A DNA stretch of 64,000 bases, taken from positions 196,897,791 to 196,961,790 of the forward strand of contig OV050032.1 of the NCBI GenBank assembly GCA_920105625.2, given 5' to 3'. The stretch's first letter is position 1. Each line of letters begins with the position of its first letter. Position numbers and translations under genes: made by a program. This stretch comes from Clusia tigrina. Its lineage: Eukaryota > Arthropoda > Insecta > Diptera > Clusiidae. The notes under the pieces were generated by a model. It was not told where the DNA came from and made no database searches. It was given only the letters and a program-made list of their open reading frames with translations. Below, one piece after another: positions 48,773-60,235 of this stretch.

Positions 48773-48896
48773 AAGAGGGTTCTTGCGTAAGCTTTTTTTT
48801 CAAATAGATATATATACATAGGTGTATATATACCTCTCTCGTTGTGAACTGCACTTAATAGAGGTATCCTAAAAGTATGCAATCATTTATGTTTCA

Positions 48897-51800
48897 ATAT
48901 CAATATTGGTACAAAATTTTCTGGCAATTTTCCAGCAGACTTGCGACTTCGTTGTTCTGTTCGGAGAGGAGTAATACGAATGTTTCAAACACGACCTATA
49001 TGTCTTCTTCCTTCAACAGCAGCCATGATCTATTTCGTGTTTTTTTTTATATATAATGTTTATTGGTATAATTAATTATACAAACGTTAAACTTAAAGCT
49101 AAGGCACTAACGGCTAGGGTTTTCGGCCTATATTTTATTTTATTGTAGTTGATGCGTTAAATTTCAAAAAATATTTCGGAGGATCTTAGTATTTTTATGA
49201 ATATGGAGATGTTTTCGCTTTGGATATTAATTCTTTTAGACAATCAGTCGCCAGTTACTAACTCATATTTTTTCCTATAGTTTTTTATACCAGTGATGGA
49301 GAGTATTTGAACAATCCCTTGGTGGCACAATCTGGTCTTAATTTTCAGCAAAATGTTAAACGAAATTCAGGTGTTTCACATACATCATCAGGGACTACAC
49401 TAACAATCTCGCCTGGCGATGTGCGTTATATATTTATAAGGCAGACTCTTTGTTTTATTGTCAGAACTTTTGGTAACATCATATATCCCGTTGTTTTTAG
49501 AAATTTTACCTTTCTTATCTAGTTTCTAAATCATATCCTTTCATTGCTCTTTTCAACTCCAACTTGAAATCCTGTTGCCCTACATCGCCCTTTTCATAGT
49601 TACATTCCTCAATTTCTATTACTATTCTTCAGGATGTATCAGAATATTGTGCATTAGTGCACACGGTGGGGCACCATTAGTCATACCTCATATCATGCTA
49701 GATAGAAAGAAGATCACTAATGCCCTCACTATTTGCTTAGCAATACGGAGAAGAAAACATCAACTGCAGCGCATATTGACTGTTGAGGAAGTAGTTTGAC
49801 TACAACACTTCCGATTTAAATATCGCCTGCGATCACTGAAATGCCTGTTTCGTCACAATTGCATTCCTTGTGGTTTGTCAACACAATTTTATCATGTGTC
49901 TGTAATATTTTTCGTACAAAATTATTGCATTAAGTTCAAATTTTATGAGTTTTATTGATAACTCTTCTTTACTTATAAACTGTAATTCTCTGAACAACTG
50001 ATTTGAAGTCACACTAGTGAGGTTTGCTATGCATTAGCCCCCTCGTGGCTAAACCGTGTTTATTTGAGTGAAGTGTAGATTTGGTTCCGTACTCTCACAT
50101 GTTATTCCGCACATTATTCGAATTATCTACAATAATTCTAACGTCCTCTTTAACCAATTGATATACAGCTATTCTGTCTACTATAAACTCTGTTCTAAAT
50201 TTAGTCATACTATTTATAAATTTTGTGTTGGTTTTTCCTTCCGTTTTCTAGCAAATCTGTCATCAAAATCCTCTCCCCATTGACTGTGAAGCTGATAACA
50301 GTATTCGACTCTTGCCCACTTGTTATGTTGTCCACATGGTGCTAATTTTCCGTTTATACTTGTTAACAGCGTGAAGATTTCTGGCCGTTTCTCCCCCACA
50401 AACAATTTGATTTATGCGCCACTGGTCACCAAATAATGTACTAAAATTACTGCTGAGCGCTCCTTTTTGTTCCTTTTTTTTAAATGGAGCCTTTTAAATC
50501 TGTGAAAAATTGCGCGCACTTGTTTACAATTTCCGTTTCCTTTTTAAACTTTCACTGATTTGGTGATGCTGTTGCTGACGTTGTTGTTGCTGCCGTTGTT
50601 GTTGCTGCTGGTGTTGTTGTTAATTTGCCCTTCCTTTCTTAATTTATTACCCTCTCGACTTGTTTAGGCTGGAAAAGCTTATTTTCCACACTTTTTTTAC
50701 GTGATTTTATTTATTTATTTTTCATTCTTCTTAACCCTTCTTTTTTACGCTTTAAAGCACCTTTTCCCCTTCGGCATTTCTCTGCATTTTCCTTAAATTT
50801 TGTGTCTCTTTTTTTCGTTGCTGGCTTGTTACGTTACGACCCTTTTCAGCAATTAACGTGTCGCGCAGACAACGTTGCCATTGCCTGTTAATAATTGGCT
50901 GAAATAAAGTAAAAACGTGGCAGTTTGTGCTGAAAGCAAACCTTCGATTTACGACGGCAAAGGATCTTTTCTTCTTAGTAAATTAAAAAAAGCAACAACG
51001 AAAAAAATTTGAACCTAAACAAAGAGTAAAAAAAATTAAATTGAGGCGCCTGAATTGAAATTAAGTGGGCACAAAAGGAAAACGTAACAAAAAATTCACC
51101 TTTTTATTGACCCTACGCTCTTCTGCGAGATATTATGAAGTGCCAGCCAAGCCATCCATGGTGTAGCAAGGGCAGAATAAACAACAGCCAGCCAAATTTA
51201 GGGATATCCACAGATATGTGTGGGATTGTGTGTGAGTGTGTGGCTTGTTACAAAGCGACCTTTCCTGGTTTAATAGCGTGCAAATAAATTGAAGACGTGT
51301 GTCTATTTGCGCGCCAAGTGTGCGCGAGGTTTGGACTGAAGAGGCAGTCATTGAGGGTCGCTTGCAGAATAGATTAAACGACATTGCATTTGAAAGTCTG
51401 CTCAACCGAAAATAGATCATTTTAAACAGTGAGCCGCAGGTCATATTGAATCATCAATTTAAAACACATTCCACTGGACAGGATATCATAGAACTGTGAG
51501 TGCACAAAGTGCAGAATACCACCCACACAAGCCAGAGAACTTTCTCATACAAAAGAAACTCTCGAATGAACATTCAGATCCTCAGTGATGATAGTAACCG
51601 GGCTTTGGCCACATTAAAATCAGAAGCTGTCCAGGATTTTAGTGTCTGCCCTGTTTAAAATAGCCGTGTACCATTAATTGAAAATACATTCCACTGGACA
51701 GGATACCATAGAACTGTGGACAGGATACCATGAAGTATAGAACACCAGCCATCAGGTCATCATCAAAGCTAGCGTACTTTCTCATACAACGGAAACTCTC

Positions 51801-52162
51801 GAATGAACATTCAGATGATAGTATCCCTGCTTTGGCCACAGTAAAATCAGCAGCTGTCCAGGATTTTAGTGTCTGTCCTGTTTAAAATAGCCGTGTACCA
51901 TTCAGCGTCTTAGATACTTACTTGTGCACAGAACCAGGAAGTCGTTAGAGTCTGAGTTGTAAGCTCAGGGGTTTGTTTTAATATTTTACATATTCATTAT
52001 TCTGAGCTTCATAGAATCTTAAATGTGTTCAGAAACTATTCTCCCTTACTATTCAGCAAAATCCTTCAATATATGTAAATTTTAGAATCAGGCATATGAA
52101 GTGTTTATGTTTTAACTTTCTAATATACTCGTATACTAATTGTGTTATTCTTCTCCGTATAG
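48897..52162. other. Intron 3 distal part
   Basis: No recognised gene. Related pieces at 51463-51660 and 51677-51900 share ATTCCACTGGACAGGATA.CATAGAACTGTG and CCGTGTACCATT, a ~200-bp imperfect duplication. GTT/GCT simple repeats lie near 50570-50620. Confidence 0.45.
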
Positions 52163-52321
52163 ATTCACCCTCATTTGACGAGAAAGATGGCCTCTACAAC
52201 GCTACATTGGAGCTGTCGTTGCAATTATCACGCGATGATTTAGGCGAGGATATCGAGTGCCGTGTGGATTCGTCTTCCATACCAAACACCATTAAAAATG
52301 ATTTCAGTGTCAATTTGGATG
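52163..52321 (+). CDS. Ig gene exon 4 (second half of Ig2)
   Basis: The acceptor CCGTATAG ends at 52162 and the donor GTAAGT starts at 52322; phase 1 in and out. It encodes SPSFDEKDGLYNATLELSLQ and DDLGEDIECRVDSSS (second Ig2 Cys, D-x-G-x-x-x-x-C), then NDFSVNLD (G strand). A glycosylation site N-A-T is present. Confidence 0.9.
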
Positions 52322-52549
52322 GTAAGTTTATACAATTGAGCGGTGTGAGTGATCACTTATTGGGGATAGAAACAAACTGTCGCAAAGCCCCCTTTGCAAT
52401 TGTGAGTGATTTTTGGTGGTGGTGATTATTCTTATACAAAAGCCTAAAGCGAAAGAACAGAAGAAGAAGTTAATGAATGTGTGCCCAATTCAAAAATTGT
52501 GAACTAGTTTATGAGAACCCTCATATAAATGGACGGTTGGTCAACCAGT

Positions 52550-53572
52550 TAAGTTCAAATATGTGAGAATAATATATGTTCAGTCCAGTTTCTGGACAAC
52601 GAAGGTAGATATATATGAAAGATTTCAAATTACCTCGAGAGAAATCAGTTCAATGTTAGACCAGTTAGACCAAAGATTTGAAATTATTGAATACAATTAG
52701 CACCCAGTTAAGTTCAAAGTTGTGAGATTAAAATACGTTCACACAATTGACTTGCAACTCTCCCAGTTTATGGACAACGAAGGCAGAGATATGAGTATAT
52801 GAGATTCAAATTACCTCGAGAGAAATCAGTTCAATGTTAGACTAGTTAGACCACAGAGTTGAGTTTATTGAGTACAATTAGCACCCAGTTGAGTTCAAAA
52901 GTTGTGAGTTTCAAATACGTTCACACAATTGACTTGCAACTCTGCCAGCTTATGGACAACGAAGGCAGAGATACGAGTATATGAGATTCAAATTACCTCG
53001 AGAGAAATCAGTTCAATGTTAGACTAGTTAGACCACAGAGTTGAGTTTATTAAGTACAATTAGCACCCAGTTGAGTTCAAAAGTTGTGAGAATAAAATAC
53101 GTTCACACAATTGACTTGCAACTCTCCCAGCTTATGGACAACGAAGGCAGAGATATATGAGATTCAAATTACCTCGAGAGAAATCAGTTCAATGTTAGAC
53201 CAGTTAGACCACAGAGTTGAGTTTATTGAGTACAATTAGCACCCAGTTGAGTTCAAAAGTTGTGAGTTTCAAATACGTTCACACAATTGACTTGCAACTC
53301 TGCCAGTTTCTGGACAACGAATGTAGAATATGAGAGATTTCAAATTACCTCGAGAGAAATCAGTTCAATGTTAGACTAGTTAGACCACAGAGTTGAGCTT
53401 ATTGAGTACAATTAGCTCCCAGTTGAGTTCAAAAGTTGTGAGAATAAAATACGTTCACACAATTGACTTGCAACTCTCCCAGTTTATGGACAACGAAGGC
53501 AGAGATATATGAGATTCAAATTACCTCGAGAAAAATCAGTTCAATGTTAGACCAGTTAGACCACAGAGTTGA
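52550..53572. repeat. 175-183-bp tandem repeat, about 6 copies, in intron 4
   Basis: TTACCTCGAGAGAAATCAGTT recurs at about 52631, 52812, 52995, 53170, 53346 and 53521. Units also share TTCACACAATTGACTTGCAA. The array begins about 230 bp after exon 4. Confidence 0.95.
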
Positions 53573-53668
53573 TGGTACTCGATATTAGAACTATTTTTCT
53601 GTTTAGCACTGGAAGGAACAAAGCTGTTTCCTATAAAGTAATGATAATACCTCGCAAATGACCTATTT

Positions 53669-54610
53669 TCATGTAATCAATTTGTATGTGAATGTTAAAT
53701 CAAGATATCGGAAATTTTTTGTATAGACAGCAGAGAATGAGTGTCTGTCCGAAAGCTTGAACTTGGATTTCAAATTGCTAAACAGCAATAAACTCCACAT
53801 ACTGAACATTGTGAATATAATAAGGCAATACAACAAAAACTGCTTCCCAAACATATTGAAAGATAGAACAGTGATCCACCACATTGAAGGAGTCGAAAAC
53901 AACTTTGTAAACAGGTGATTATTTGATATCTGAGGAGATTTCGCACCCCGCTTGAGCAATTTCCAATGAAAGTAAACGCAGTTAGAAATTAGATTAGTTG
54001 AAACATTGCCAAGACAAATCCTCAGTAGCTGAAAAATTACGTTTTTTAAAATCTGCACAATCGCTGGTTTCACATGAAGCATAACTAACATCAGCCCGTA
54101 GTGTGAAATGTCCTTGCCTGCGGCTTTAGAGGCACACGTTCGGTTCCACCACATATGCAAACTGTGATTAACGCCGCAAGCTGTATTTTTTGCACCGACC
54201 CAAAGTGAACCAATGCGAGTATTGCTGGCGTTATGTCTGATCCAATGGCTGGTGCAATCATCCATTTGCAGCGGCAAACGAAGGACAAATGAAAGATAAC
54301 TCTGGAAAATAAGTGAAAAGCAATTAAACCTCTGTGAACTGAAGGATCTAACGAAACAGGCAAAATTGAATGAAATGGGAACACAAAATTGGCAAATTAT
54401 AAAAATTATCCAATTAAGAAGCATTACACATTTATTTATGTAGATTATCCGGCCAAGCCTAAATTTAGGGCAATCAATTAAATTAATTAAATGCCAGACT
54501 ACCTGCGAGTAGCGTTGCCAGCATTTGGCCCGAGCAAATTGACAAATGAATTGACATTTCGAACTCTGCATGCAAGCGATCGAAATACAATCAAAATGAA
54601 TGAAAGTCAC
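53669..54610 (-). CDS. Unidentified 313-codon antisense ORF in intron 4
   Basis: Open from ATG to stop with no recognised domain. It is Cys-, Trp- and Phe-rich, with two hydrophobic stretches (around WIIFIICQFCVPISF and FLLYCLIIFTMFSMWSLLLF) that could be membrane segments. At this base composition a stop is expected about every 16 codons, so 313 open codons are unusual. It could be a lineage-specific nested gene, a TE remnant, or chance. No splice, promoter or homology evidence is available from sequence alone. Confidence 0.25.
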   Translation of the reverse strand: MTFIHFDCISIACMQSSKCQFICQFARAKCWQRYSQVVWHLINLIDCPKFRLGRIIYINKCVMLLNWIIFIICQFCVPISFNFACFVRSFSSQRFNCFSLIFQSYLSFVLRLPLQMDDCTSHWIRHNASNTRIGSLWVGAKNTACGVNHSLHMWWNRTCASKAAGKDISHYGLMLVMLHVKPAIVQILKNVIFQLLRICLGNVSTNLISNCVYFHWKLLKRGAKSPQISNNHLFTKLFSTPSMWWITVLSFNMFGKQFLLYCLIIFTMFSMWSLLLFSNLKSKFKLSDRHSFSAVYTKNFRYLDLTFTYKLIT

Positions 54611-55345
54611 ATTTCAACACATACCAACAACAATAACAAAAACAACAATAACAACAACAACAATCAGCGGCAAGGATAATCAGGCGATATTTCAAAATAA
54701 CTCTAAAATTGATTGATATATACCTGCACAATGCAATCAATTTATACATTTACATGTACCCGCACACAAAGCCGCACTCCTGCCAAAGCAACAAAAACAC
54801 AGCCAGGAAGAGGACGAAATGAGCCCACGCTGTGCCTGGCTGCTATTGTTGAAATGGTGGTGATGAGTGTGTGCGGTGTGTGTGAGAGCCCGCTGAAGCT
54901 CATTTCAAACGTTCATACTGTTAAATGCCCTTTTAAGCATTCGGTTCCTGGTAGAACGTAAATTGCTGTTATTAATTATTTACGTCACATTCAAATGAAT
55001 GAAGAAAAGAAATGCGGAACTACAATGACAGAAGTAGGTGAACATAGGAAGCATTCTGATGAATGAGCACGGGAAATATCCTGGCACGGCTTTGCAGCAC
55101 CTTTTGTGTCACATTGTGCAGGCATTCGTGCTATGCTGGGCAATAACTCCTGGCTGCACCACCACTGCCAACACCATTGCCGCCACCAAAGCCACTACAA
55201 TTGCTATTAATCCTTTATTAACCAGTATCTCAAGCTGCTTGTATGTTATACTGATTTTAAACGTGTACACCTCCAACTTGAATTTTTTTTCCTGTTCCGT
55301 TGCTCGGTTATTCACTAATTTCACTTCTCCTCTGTTTTGTTGCAG
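54611..55345. other. Intron 4 distal part, nothing recognised
   Basis: (CAA)n-type tract at 54625-54664; otherwise unremarkable. Confidence 0.4.
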
Positions 55346-55422
55346 TGCGTCCAACAAGCATAACAATCAATGGCGTCGAACATCATACTGTGCAAGGCAG
55401 CAAAGTGGTGCTAACATGTAAT
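55346..55422 (+). CDS. Ig gene exon 5 (start of Ig3)
   Basis: The acceptor TTTTGTTGCAG ends at 55345 and the donor GTAAGT starts at 55423; phase 1 in, phase 0 out. It encodes VRPTSITINGVEHHTVQGSK then VVLTCN, giving the A and B strands with the first Ig3 Cys. At 77 nt it is the smallest exon. Confidence 0.9.
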
Positions 55423-56435
55423 GTAAGTATTGAAAAGTTTATTCCTTTTGTTGTAGTCCTTCCTATTGTTAACGGAAGCATTTTAGCATATGCCATATGA
55501 ACGGTGGTAGGGTGGGCACAAACTCGTATGTCTATGTCTGTCGGTGTGTGTCGACAGGTAAGAGCAAAGCAGTTTTAGTTCTGTGTCCTGCAGTGCACCG
55601 TAATTGCCAATAATTAACTGCCAATTATTTTGGAATTTTTTTTTCTTTTTACCTTAGCTTTGTTCTTTTTATCATTGTTTCATTGTTAGATTTTTATTCG
55701 TGCCTGCATTCCATTTGAGTAGCAGATAGTTTAGCACTGAATCGCTCAGCATGGCACCGAGTTATCCTTGTTAACTCTTTTGGTCTAGTTAAGGTTGTAC
55801 GTACATTCGTACGAGTGCTCGCACGTGAGTGAGTGTCCGTCTGTCTGCGCTCACACACACGCGCTCGAAAATTATGCAAAATTGCTGCTCGTTGCAATTT
55901 TAATGGCCTTTTGGCATTCGCCATTTGATATTTTATAGCCCCAGCTTTTCTAATGGAATTTTAAATTTTATTAAAAGCCATTTCAGTGAGCGAATGCATT
56001 GCTGCAAATCATTGGTAATTGCTTTGTGAAAGTTGTTACAATTTTACAATGGCAAATAAAAGCGCTTTTAATGCGAATAAATTGTTGTTTGGACTGGGTA
56101 AATATTCCAGTCAATCGCATGCAGCAAAAGTTAAATGCAGGAAGTGACCAGTTGTGGAATACTGCATTCAGAGTATGTGTTCCGGTCGCCGACCTCGAAG
56201 TAGAACTTAGGGGTCTACGGCCGTACTGGTCAAGCTGATTGTTGGGTGCATGATTGTTCACATCTATTTGATGGCTGCTGAGTCCTGTCACAGATGGGCC
56301 GACAAACAAATGTGATTAAATTTTCTTATTAAACTCCAATTGCTCTTTATCCATGGCCTTGGGGATTGTGGAATCATTTTTTATATATCAGTTTAATTGC
56401 GCCAAGTTTCATCCTCTCGTTTATATCCCTTACAG
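55423..56435. other. Intron 5, nothing recognised
   Basis: About 1 kb of intronic sequence without repeats or gene features that I can name. Confidence 0.5.
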
Positions 56436-56534
56436 ATCTATGGTGCACGTCCTCCGGTCAATGTGACGTGGTACAACGCCACCAACGCTATTAGCCCCAT
56501 CGAAAATGATTTAACGGAAATAAGGACGAAAGCG
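56436..56534 (+). CDS. Ig gene exon 6 (middle of Ig3)
   Basis: The acceptor CCCTTACAG ends at 56435 and the donor GTAAGC starts at 56535; phase 0 in and out. It encodes IYGARPPVNVTWYNATNAIS (the G-x-R-P-P-x-x-x-x-W pattern of Sidestep Ig3) plus PIENDLTEIRTKA. Two N-glycosylation sites (N-V-T, N-A-T). Confidence 0.92.
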
Positions 56535-56708
56535 GTAAGCAGCATAATCCATGCCTACATGAAGTTATCGCAAGCATAAACTATAAAAATGAAATTAAAA
56601 TTGCTCACATGCGAAAAACAACACCAAAAGAAGCGAACAATTATTTTCTTTATCTGAAATTTATGGCAGTTTTTTAACGCAAACCCTTTTAATTTATTTT
56701 TACCACAG

Positions 56709-56868
56709 TTCGAAAAAGAGGACACCAGCTATCATACACAGTCGGAGCTTATCTTCAATGCGACCCGCTTCGAGAACGACATGGTGTTCCGTTGCGATGC
56801 GGAGAACAGGGTCCTGCGGTTAAATCGTGAAAAACCGTTCACCTTATCGCTGACATTGGAAGTGTTGT
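56709..56868 (+). CDS. Ig gene exon 7 (end of Ig3)
   Basis: The acceptor TTTTTACCACAG ends at 56708 and the donor GTAAGT starts at 56869; phase 0 in, phase 1 out. It encodes SELIFNATRFENDMVFRCDA (E and F strands with the second Ig3 Cys) and FTLSLTLEVL (G strand). Introns 6 and 7 are short (174 and 199 bp). Confidence 0.92.
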
Positions 56869-57067
56869 GTAAGTGTCAGGGCGGAATCAGCAAACATACC
56901 AGGAGTGCCGAGAGCGCCGTGTGGCACAGTCTGGTAGCAGTAAAAGGATTTACTCTTACACGCTTTAATCCTTGATTTAAATTCTCACTTTCAATATATT
57001 TGTATAGCATAAAATTTGCATGCGAGTATTTAAATACAATTTCTGTTTGCTTGCTCCATTTGCACAG

Positions 57068-57179
57068 ATCCACCTGTGGTGAGAGTGAGCCCACCTGAGA
57101 TGACTGTCAACACCAGCGATACAGTGCTGCTGAATTGCGAATACGTAGCAAATCCGGCTTCTTTGACTCAAGTGGTCTG
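57068..57179 (+). CDS. Ig gene exon 8 (start of Ig4)
   Basis: The acceptor TTTGCACAG ends at 57067 and the donor GTAAGT starts at 57180; phase 1 in, phase 2 out, splitting the Trp codon. It encodes YPPVVRVSPPEMTVNTSDTV, LLNCEYVANPASLTQVVW. The next exon must begin with one base completing Trp and carry the rest of Ig4. It was not found in the remaining 6.8 kb. Confidence 0.88.
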
Positions 57180-58225
57180 GTAAGTAAATATTTTTCAACT
57201 ACATTTAACTTTGAGTAATTAACAAAGTTCTGTGAAAAAAGTAGAACTTTGTGCTTGTCAGGTCCTGAACAAAAAGCAAACGAAGGTACGAAAGTATCAA
57301 AAGTCAATCACAAATAGCAAATTTTAAGTGCTTCCCAATCTCTCCGCAGCACTCCCAAACACACACACACGCTCCCATCCACAAAGATGCGTGTGCACTA
57401 AATGCAGCAGAGCAAATATAAATATAATCACAATCGCAATCACAACAACAAAAAGCATCAAAGCAGTGCATGGCGAAACAGAACTCAATTTAACTAAAAT
57501 TCCCACAGCAAACACAAATCTAATTAAAAACAAATACAAAAGTAAATACGTACGTGCACGCACGCATACGAGCTTACGAGCTCACACAAGCCCACCCAAG
57601 CGCCCACATTAACACACGACAAACAAACAAATACGGACGCAAATTCAAACACACTTAATGCAAGTCGAAAATGCGTAAATGTACCGCATACGCATGGACA
57701 CACACACAACACGAGTCCACTCAACCAACACACAACACACTCTTCCCCCACAGCTGCATAGAACTACAATAGCACGCACCACCATGCACGCCTCTAACGC
57801 TTTGACACACTCACACATCCACGCAAGTATTTCAAAATGAGCGCAAATTGAAATCGAACACAGCTGCAAGGGACCGCCTCGCAGTGACGCAGACATGACC
57901 AAACGGCAAACAACTACAGTATTTATTTTGAAATTGCGAGTACGCAGAAATGAGGTTGGAGCTCGAGCTGAGTTCGACTCAAAAAATTGGTCAAAGTGCA
58001 TAATTAGAGATATCAAAAGCCGGACGCCAAATTGAGATTTTCCAACCGAAATACCCCAATGACGAGTAATAATAGTCCAGTGCACCTTCTCAAACATGCG
58101 AATTTAAACCACGAACTGCATTTAAATTGCCCCAAAAAATGGTTTATTGGCAATTGTTCGATCTCTAAAAAGATCCTGCCTTACATACCGTCGAGTGCGT
58201 ATTATATGCCATTTGGATTTTAGAT
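57180..58225. other. Intron 8 or beyond, nothing recognised
   Basis: CACA-rich low complexity (57350-57760) generates spurious Cys/Val minus-strand ORFs. Confidence 0.45.
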
Positions 58226-58515
58226 TTAGATTTATTTATTTAAGGATGTTAAGCACCGTGACCTGAAACGTGTATTGTGATGCCCCTAACATTATTTTGG
58301 CTGGCGCAGGACCATAGTTGTTTGTGTACCGTCAATTTGTTGTATATGGTGACCTATGATCTTCGTCCAATGAGCCAGTCCATTTTTATTACTTTTTCAG
58401 GTTGAGTTCATTACGTTTTGTTTTTATATGCTCCTTCCAACGTAGCTTAGCATCGAGAGTTATGCCAAGGTAGCTTGCAGTATTTGCGTATGCGATTGGA
58501 GCGCCCAATAGTATT
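58226..58515 (-). pseudogene. LINE C copy: RT C-terminus fused to its 3' UTR
   Basis: The minus strand reads ANTASYLGITLDAKLRWKEH and VTIYNKLTVHKQLWSC, the thumb-side end of a LINE reverse transcriptase. It then passes directly into the family 3' UTR (58226-58290). RNase H and the C-terminal finger are missing, so an internal deletion joined RT to the tail. Confidence 0.7.
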
Positions 58516-58537
58516 ATCGGATGATTAGATTAGGGTA

Positions 58538-59700
58538 GATTCATTTAAGGGTGTTAAACACCGCTACCTGAAATATCTATTGTGATGCCCATATTTATTT
58601 GAAAGATGAGGATAGTCTCATCTACAGATCTCCGTTAGTTTCTTTCATTCATTCATCTCCATCTCGATTACTTCCCAATGAAGACGGTAACCAGTAAAAT
58701 GGTTTCATTTATTTAAGGATATTATAGACCGCGAGCTGAAAGATCTATTGTTATAATACCCCAATTTTTTTAAAAGATGAGGATAATCTCATCTATAGAT
58801 ATTCTGTCAGGTTAGTTTCCGACAGGAATTCATATATTTTGGTGGAATCCAGTTGAGGGATCTAAGATATATTCTCCAAAACACCTGAGTCTTTTGTTTG
58901 CCAATGGTCCGCAATCTGTGATCAGGTACAGTAAGGTTTCTTCACTTTCTCCACGGAATCGAAAGATGGCATCTGAAGATAGTCCCAACTGATTCATATG
59001 GTAGTTGAGTCTACAAATGCCTGTGATGAATCTTAATTTACTCCGAGGCATATTTTTTAGCTCCTTAGCTCTTTTAGGATTAAAATCTCCCAGAAGAGCT
59101 TTGGACTCTCCTAGTCCCGGAAGAGTTTTCCAGGTTTGACTTTTTTTGCATCTGTTCAGTAGACCTCCAATGGTATTCGATGATAGTCCACAGAAGGGTT
59201 CAGGGTCGTTGAAAGGAGAGACCGCAGCCTTTTTTGCTAAGCTATCAGCCTTCTCATTTCCCTCTACATTGTTTCGGATACTAAATTTGAATATAGTTTT
59301 AATATGATTCGACTATTTTAGATCTACTCCTATGTGTCCTGGTTCCCATATTAGAGATAACTTGTTCATACTGCCTAGGGTGTTCAGCTTGCCACAGTCC
59401 CATACAAGTTTAGACCTCAAACTTTTGAGTGCTGCTTGACTTTCAGATAGTATCACAATGTTTTTCCCCCGATATTTCCTGTCAATGTTGATCTGGGCAC
59501 ATCTTTCAATAGTGTGAATCTCCGCTTGAAAAATGCTTGGGAAGGAACCCATTGGTTCCCAGTTCCGTCCATTGTCTTAGAACTGCCAGTATGCCATAAG
59601 AGGGAGCTTTCTCTAATTTTATACGTCTCAGTTAGACCTTTCCATTCCTTTTTGCAACTCATCTTAATAACTGAATTTGTATGCAAACTTGAAGTTTCTT
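58538..59700 (-). pseudogene. LINE C copies: RNase H, C-terminal finger and two 3' ends
   Basis: The minus strand at 59313-59552 reads IFQAEIHTIERCAQ and ESQAALKSLRSKLVWDC, then LIWEPGHIGVDLK (RNase H). 58830-59051 reads FITGICRLNYHMNQLGLSSD then RFRGESEETLLYLITDC (degraded finger, first Cys changed). 3' UTR copies lie at 58708-58810 and 58538-58640. It is interrupted by stops and frame changes. Same family as 25015-25345. Confidence 0.8.
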
Positions 59701-60235
59701 AGCATAGAATCCTTGAGAGATTTTGGTATACCATGGTTTTGGTGGTTGATCCAAGAGAGTCCTCACATGGATCACAATTACCGCTTTAGCGCCGTTTTGA
59801 TATACCATATATGATATACCATATTCTTGAGCTGAATTGTTACCTCATATATTTTGGGTGTAATTTGACTCCCTCGAGGTAATTTCTTGTATTCTGCCAA
59901 GGGATTTCCTAGCAGAGTATTGTATTACTACATGTACATAGTATAACTTCATAGTATAACTTTACATGTGTATAGTATAACTTCCATTGCTACCGTTGGA
60001 TAGATGAGCATAACTCCAGTGAGGACAAGGCAGGCAAGGCTTCGTTGTACTTTACTTAATGCAGATGTCGCTGTCTTAAGTCTGACTCTAGTTGACCAGG
60101 TCACAGAACAGGTGCGCTTAGCTCCAGTGATGGATGACGAGGCACGCAAGGCGTCGTTGTACTTTACTTAATGCAGATTTCGCTGTCTGAAGTCTGACTC
60201 TATTTGACCAGAATTATTAAGAGCAATATACTCGT
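59701..60235. other. Non-coding stretch with a ~120-bp imperfect duplication
   Basis: 60018-60100 and 60131-60210 share GAGG(A/C)..GGCA.GCAAGGC.TCGTTGTACTTTACTTAATGCAGAT and GTCTGACTCTA. No gene recognised. Confidence 0.55.

Larger units (their letters stand above)
48172..48896 (-). mobile_element. Probable solo LTR with heat-shock-element promoter
   Basis: Plus strand begins TGTTACGAAAC and may end ..GTTTCA, with ATAT on both sides (48168-48171 and 48897-48900) as a 4-bp duplication. In minus orientation it has an enhancer-like array (48485-48772), TATATAAG (48457-48464) and AATAAA signals (several between about 48300 and 48350). That order, U3 to R to U5, is what an LTR should show. No second copy or interior is present. 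The right end is the less certain boundary. Confidence 0.6.
30670..57179 (+). other. Sidestep-family Ig receptor gene, partial (8 exons seen)
   Basis: Eight exons, each bounded by AG and GT, join with no frame conflict across 1099 nt (about 366 codons). The product is an extracellular chain of Ig domains: V-type Ig1, C2-type Ig2 and Ig3, and the first half of Ig4. Hallmarks of the Sidestep family (binding partners of Beat proteins in motor-axon guidance and synaptic matching) include VPPSEV at the Ig1/Ig2 junction, VGPMHERQTLKASC with VGWWRG in Ig2, IYGARPPVNVTWY in Ig3, and YPPVVRVSP before Ig4. Several NxS/T sites suggest N-glycosylation. Missing: signal peptide, the rest of Ig4, any later Ig/FNIII domains, membrane segment and tail. 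Which family member it is cannot be decided here. Confidence 0.85.

Noticed and set aside
49266..49522. ORF 49307-49522 after a TTTTTTCCTATAG acceptor-like site
   Set aside because: Translation lacks Ig features, and exons 3 and 4 already join in phase without it.
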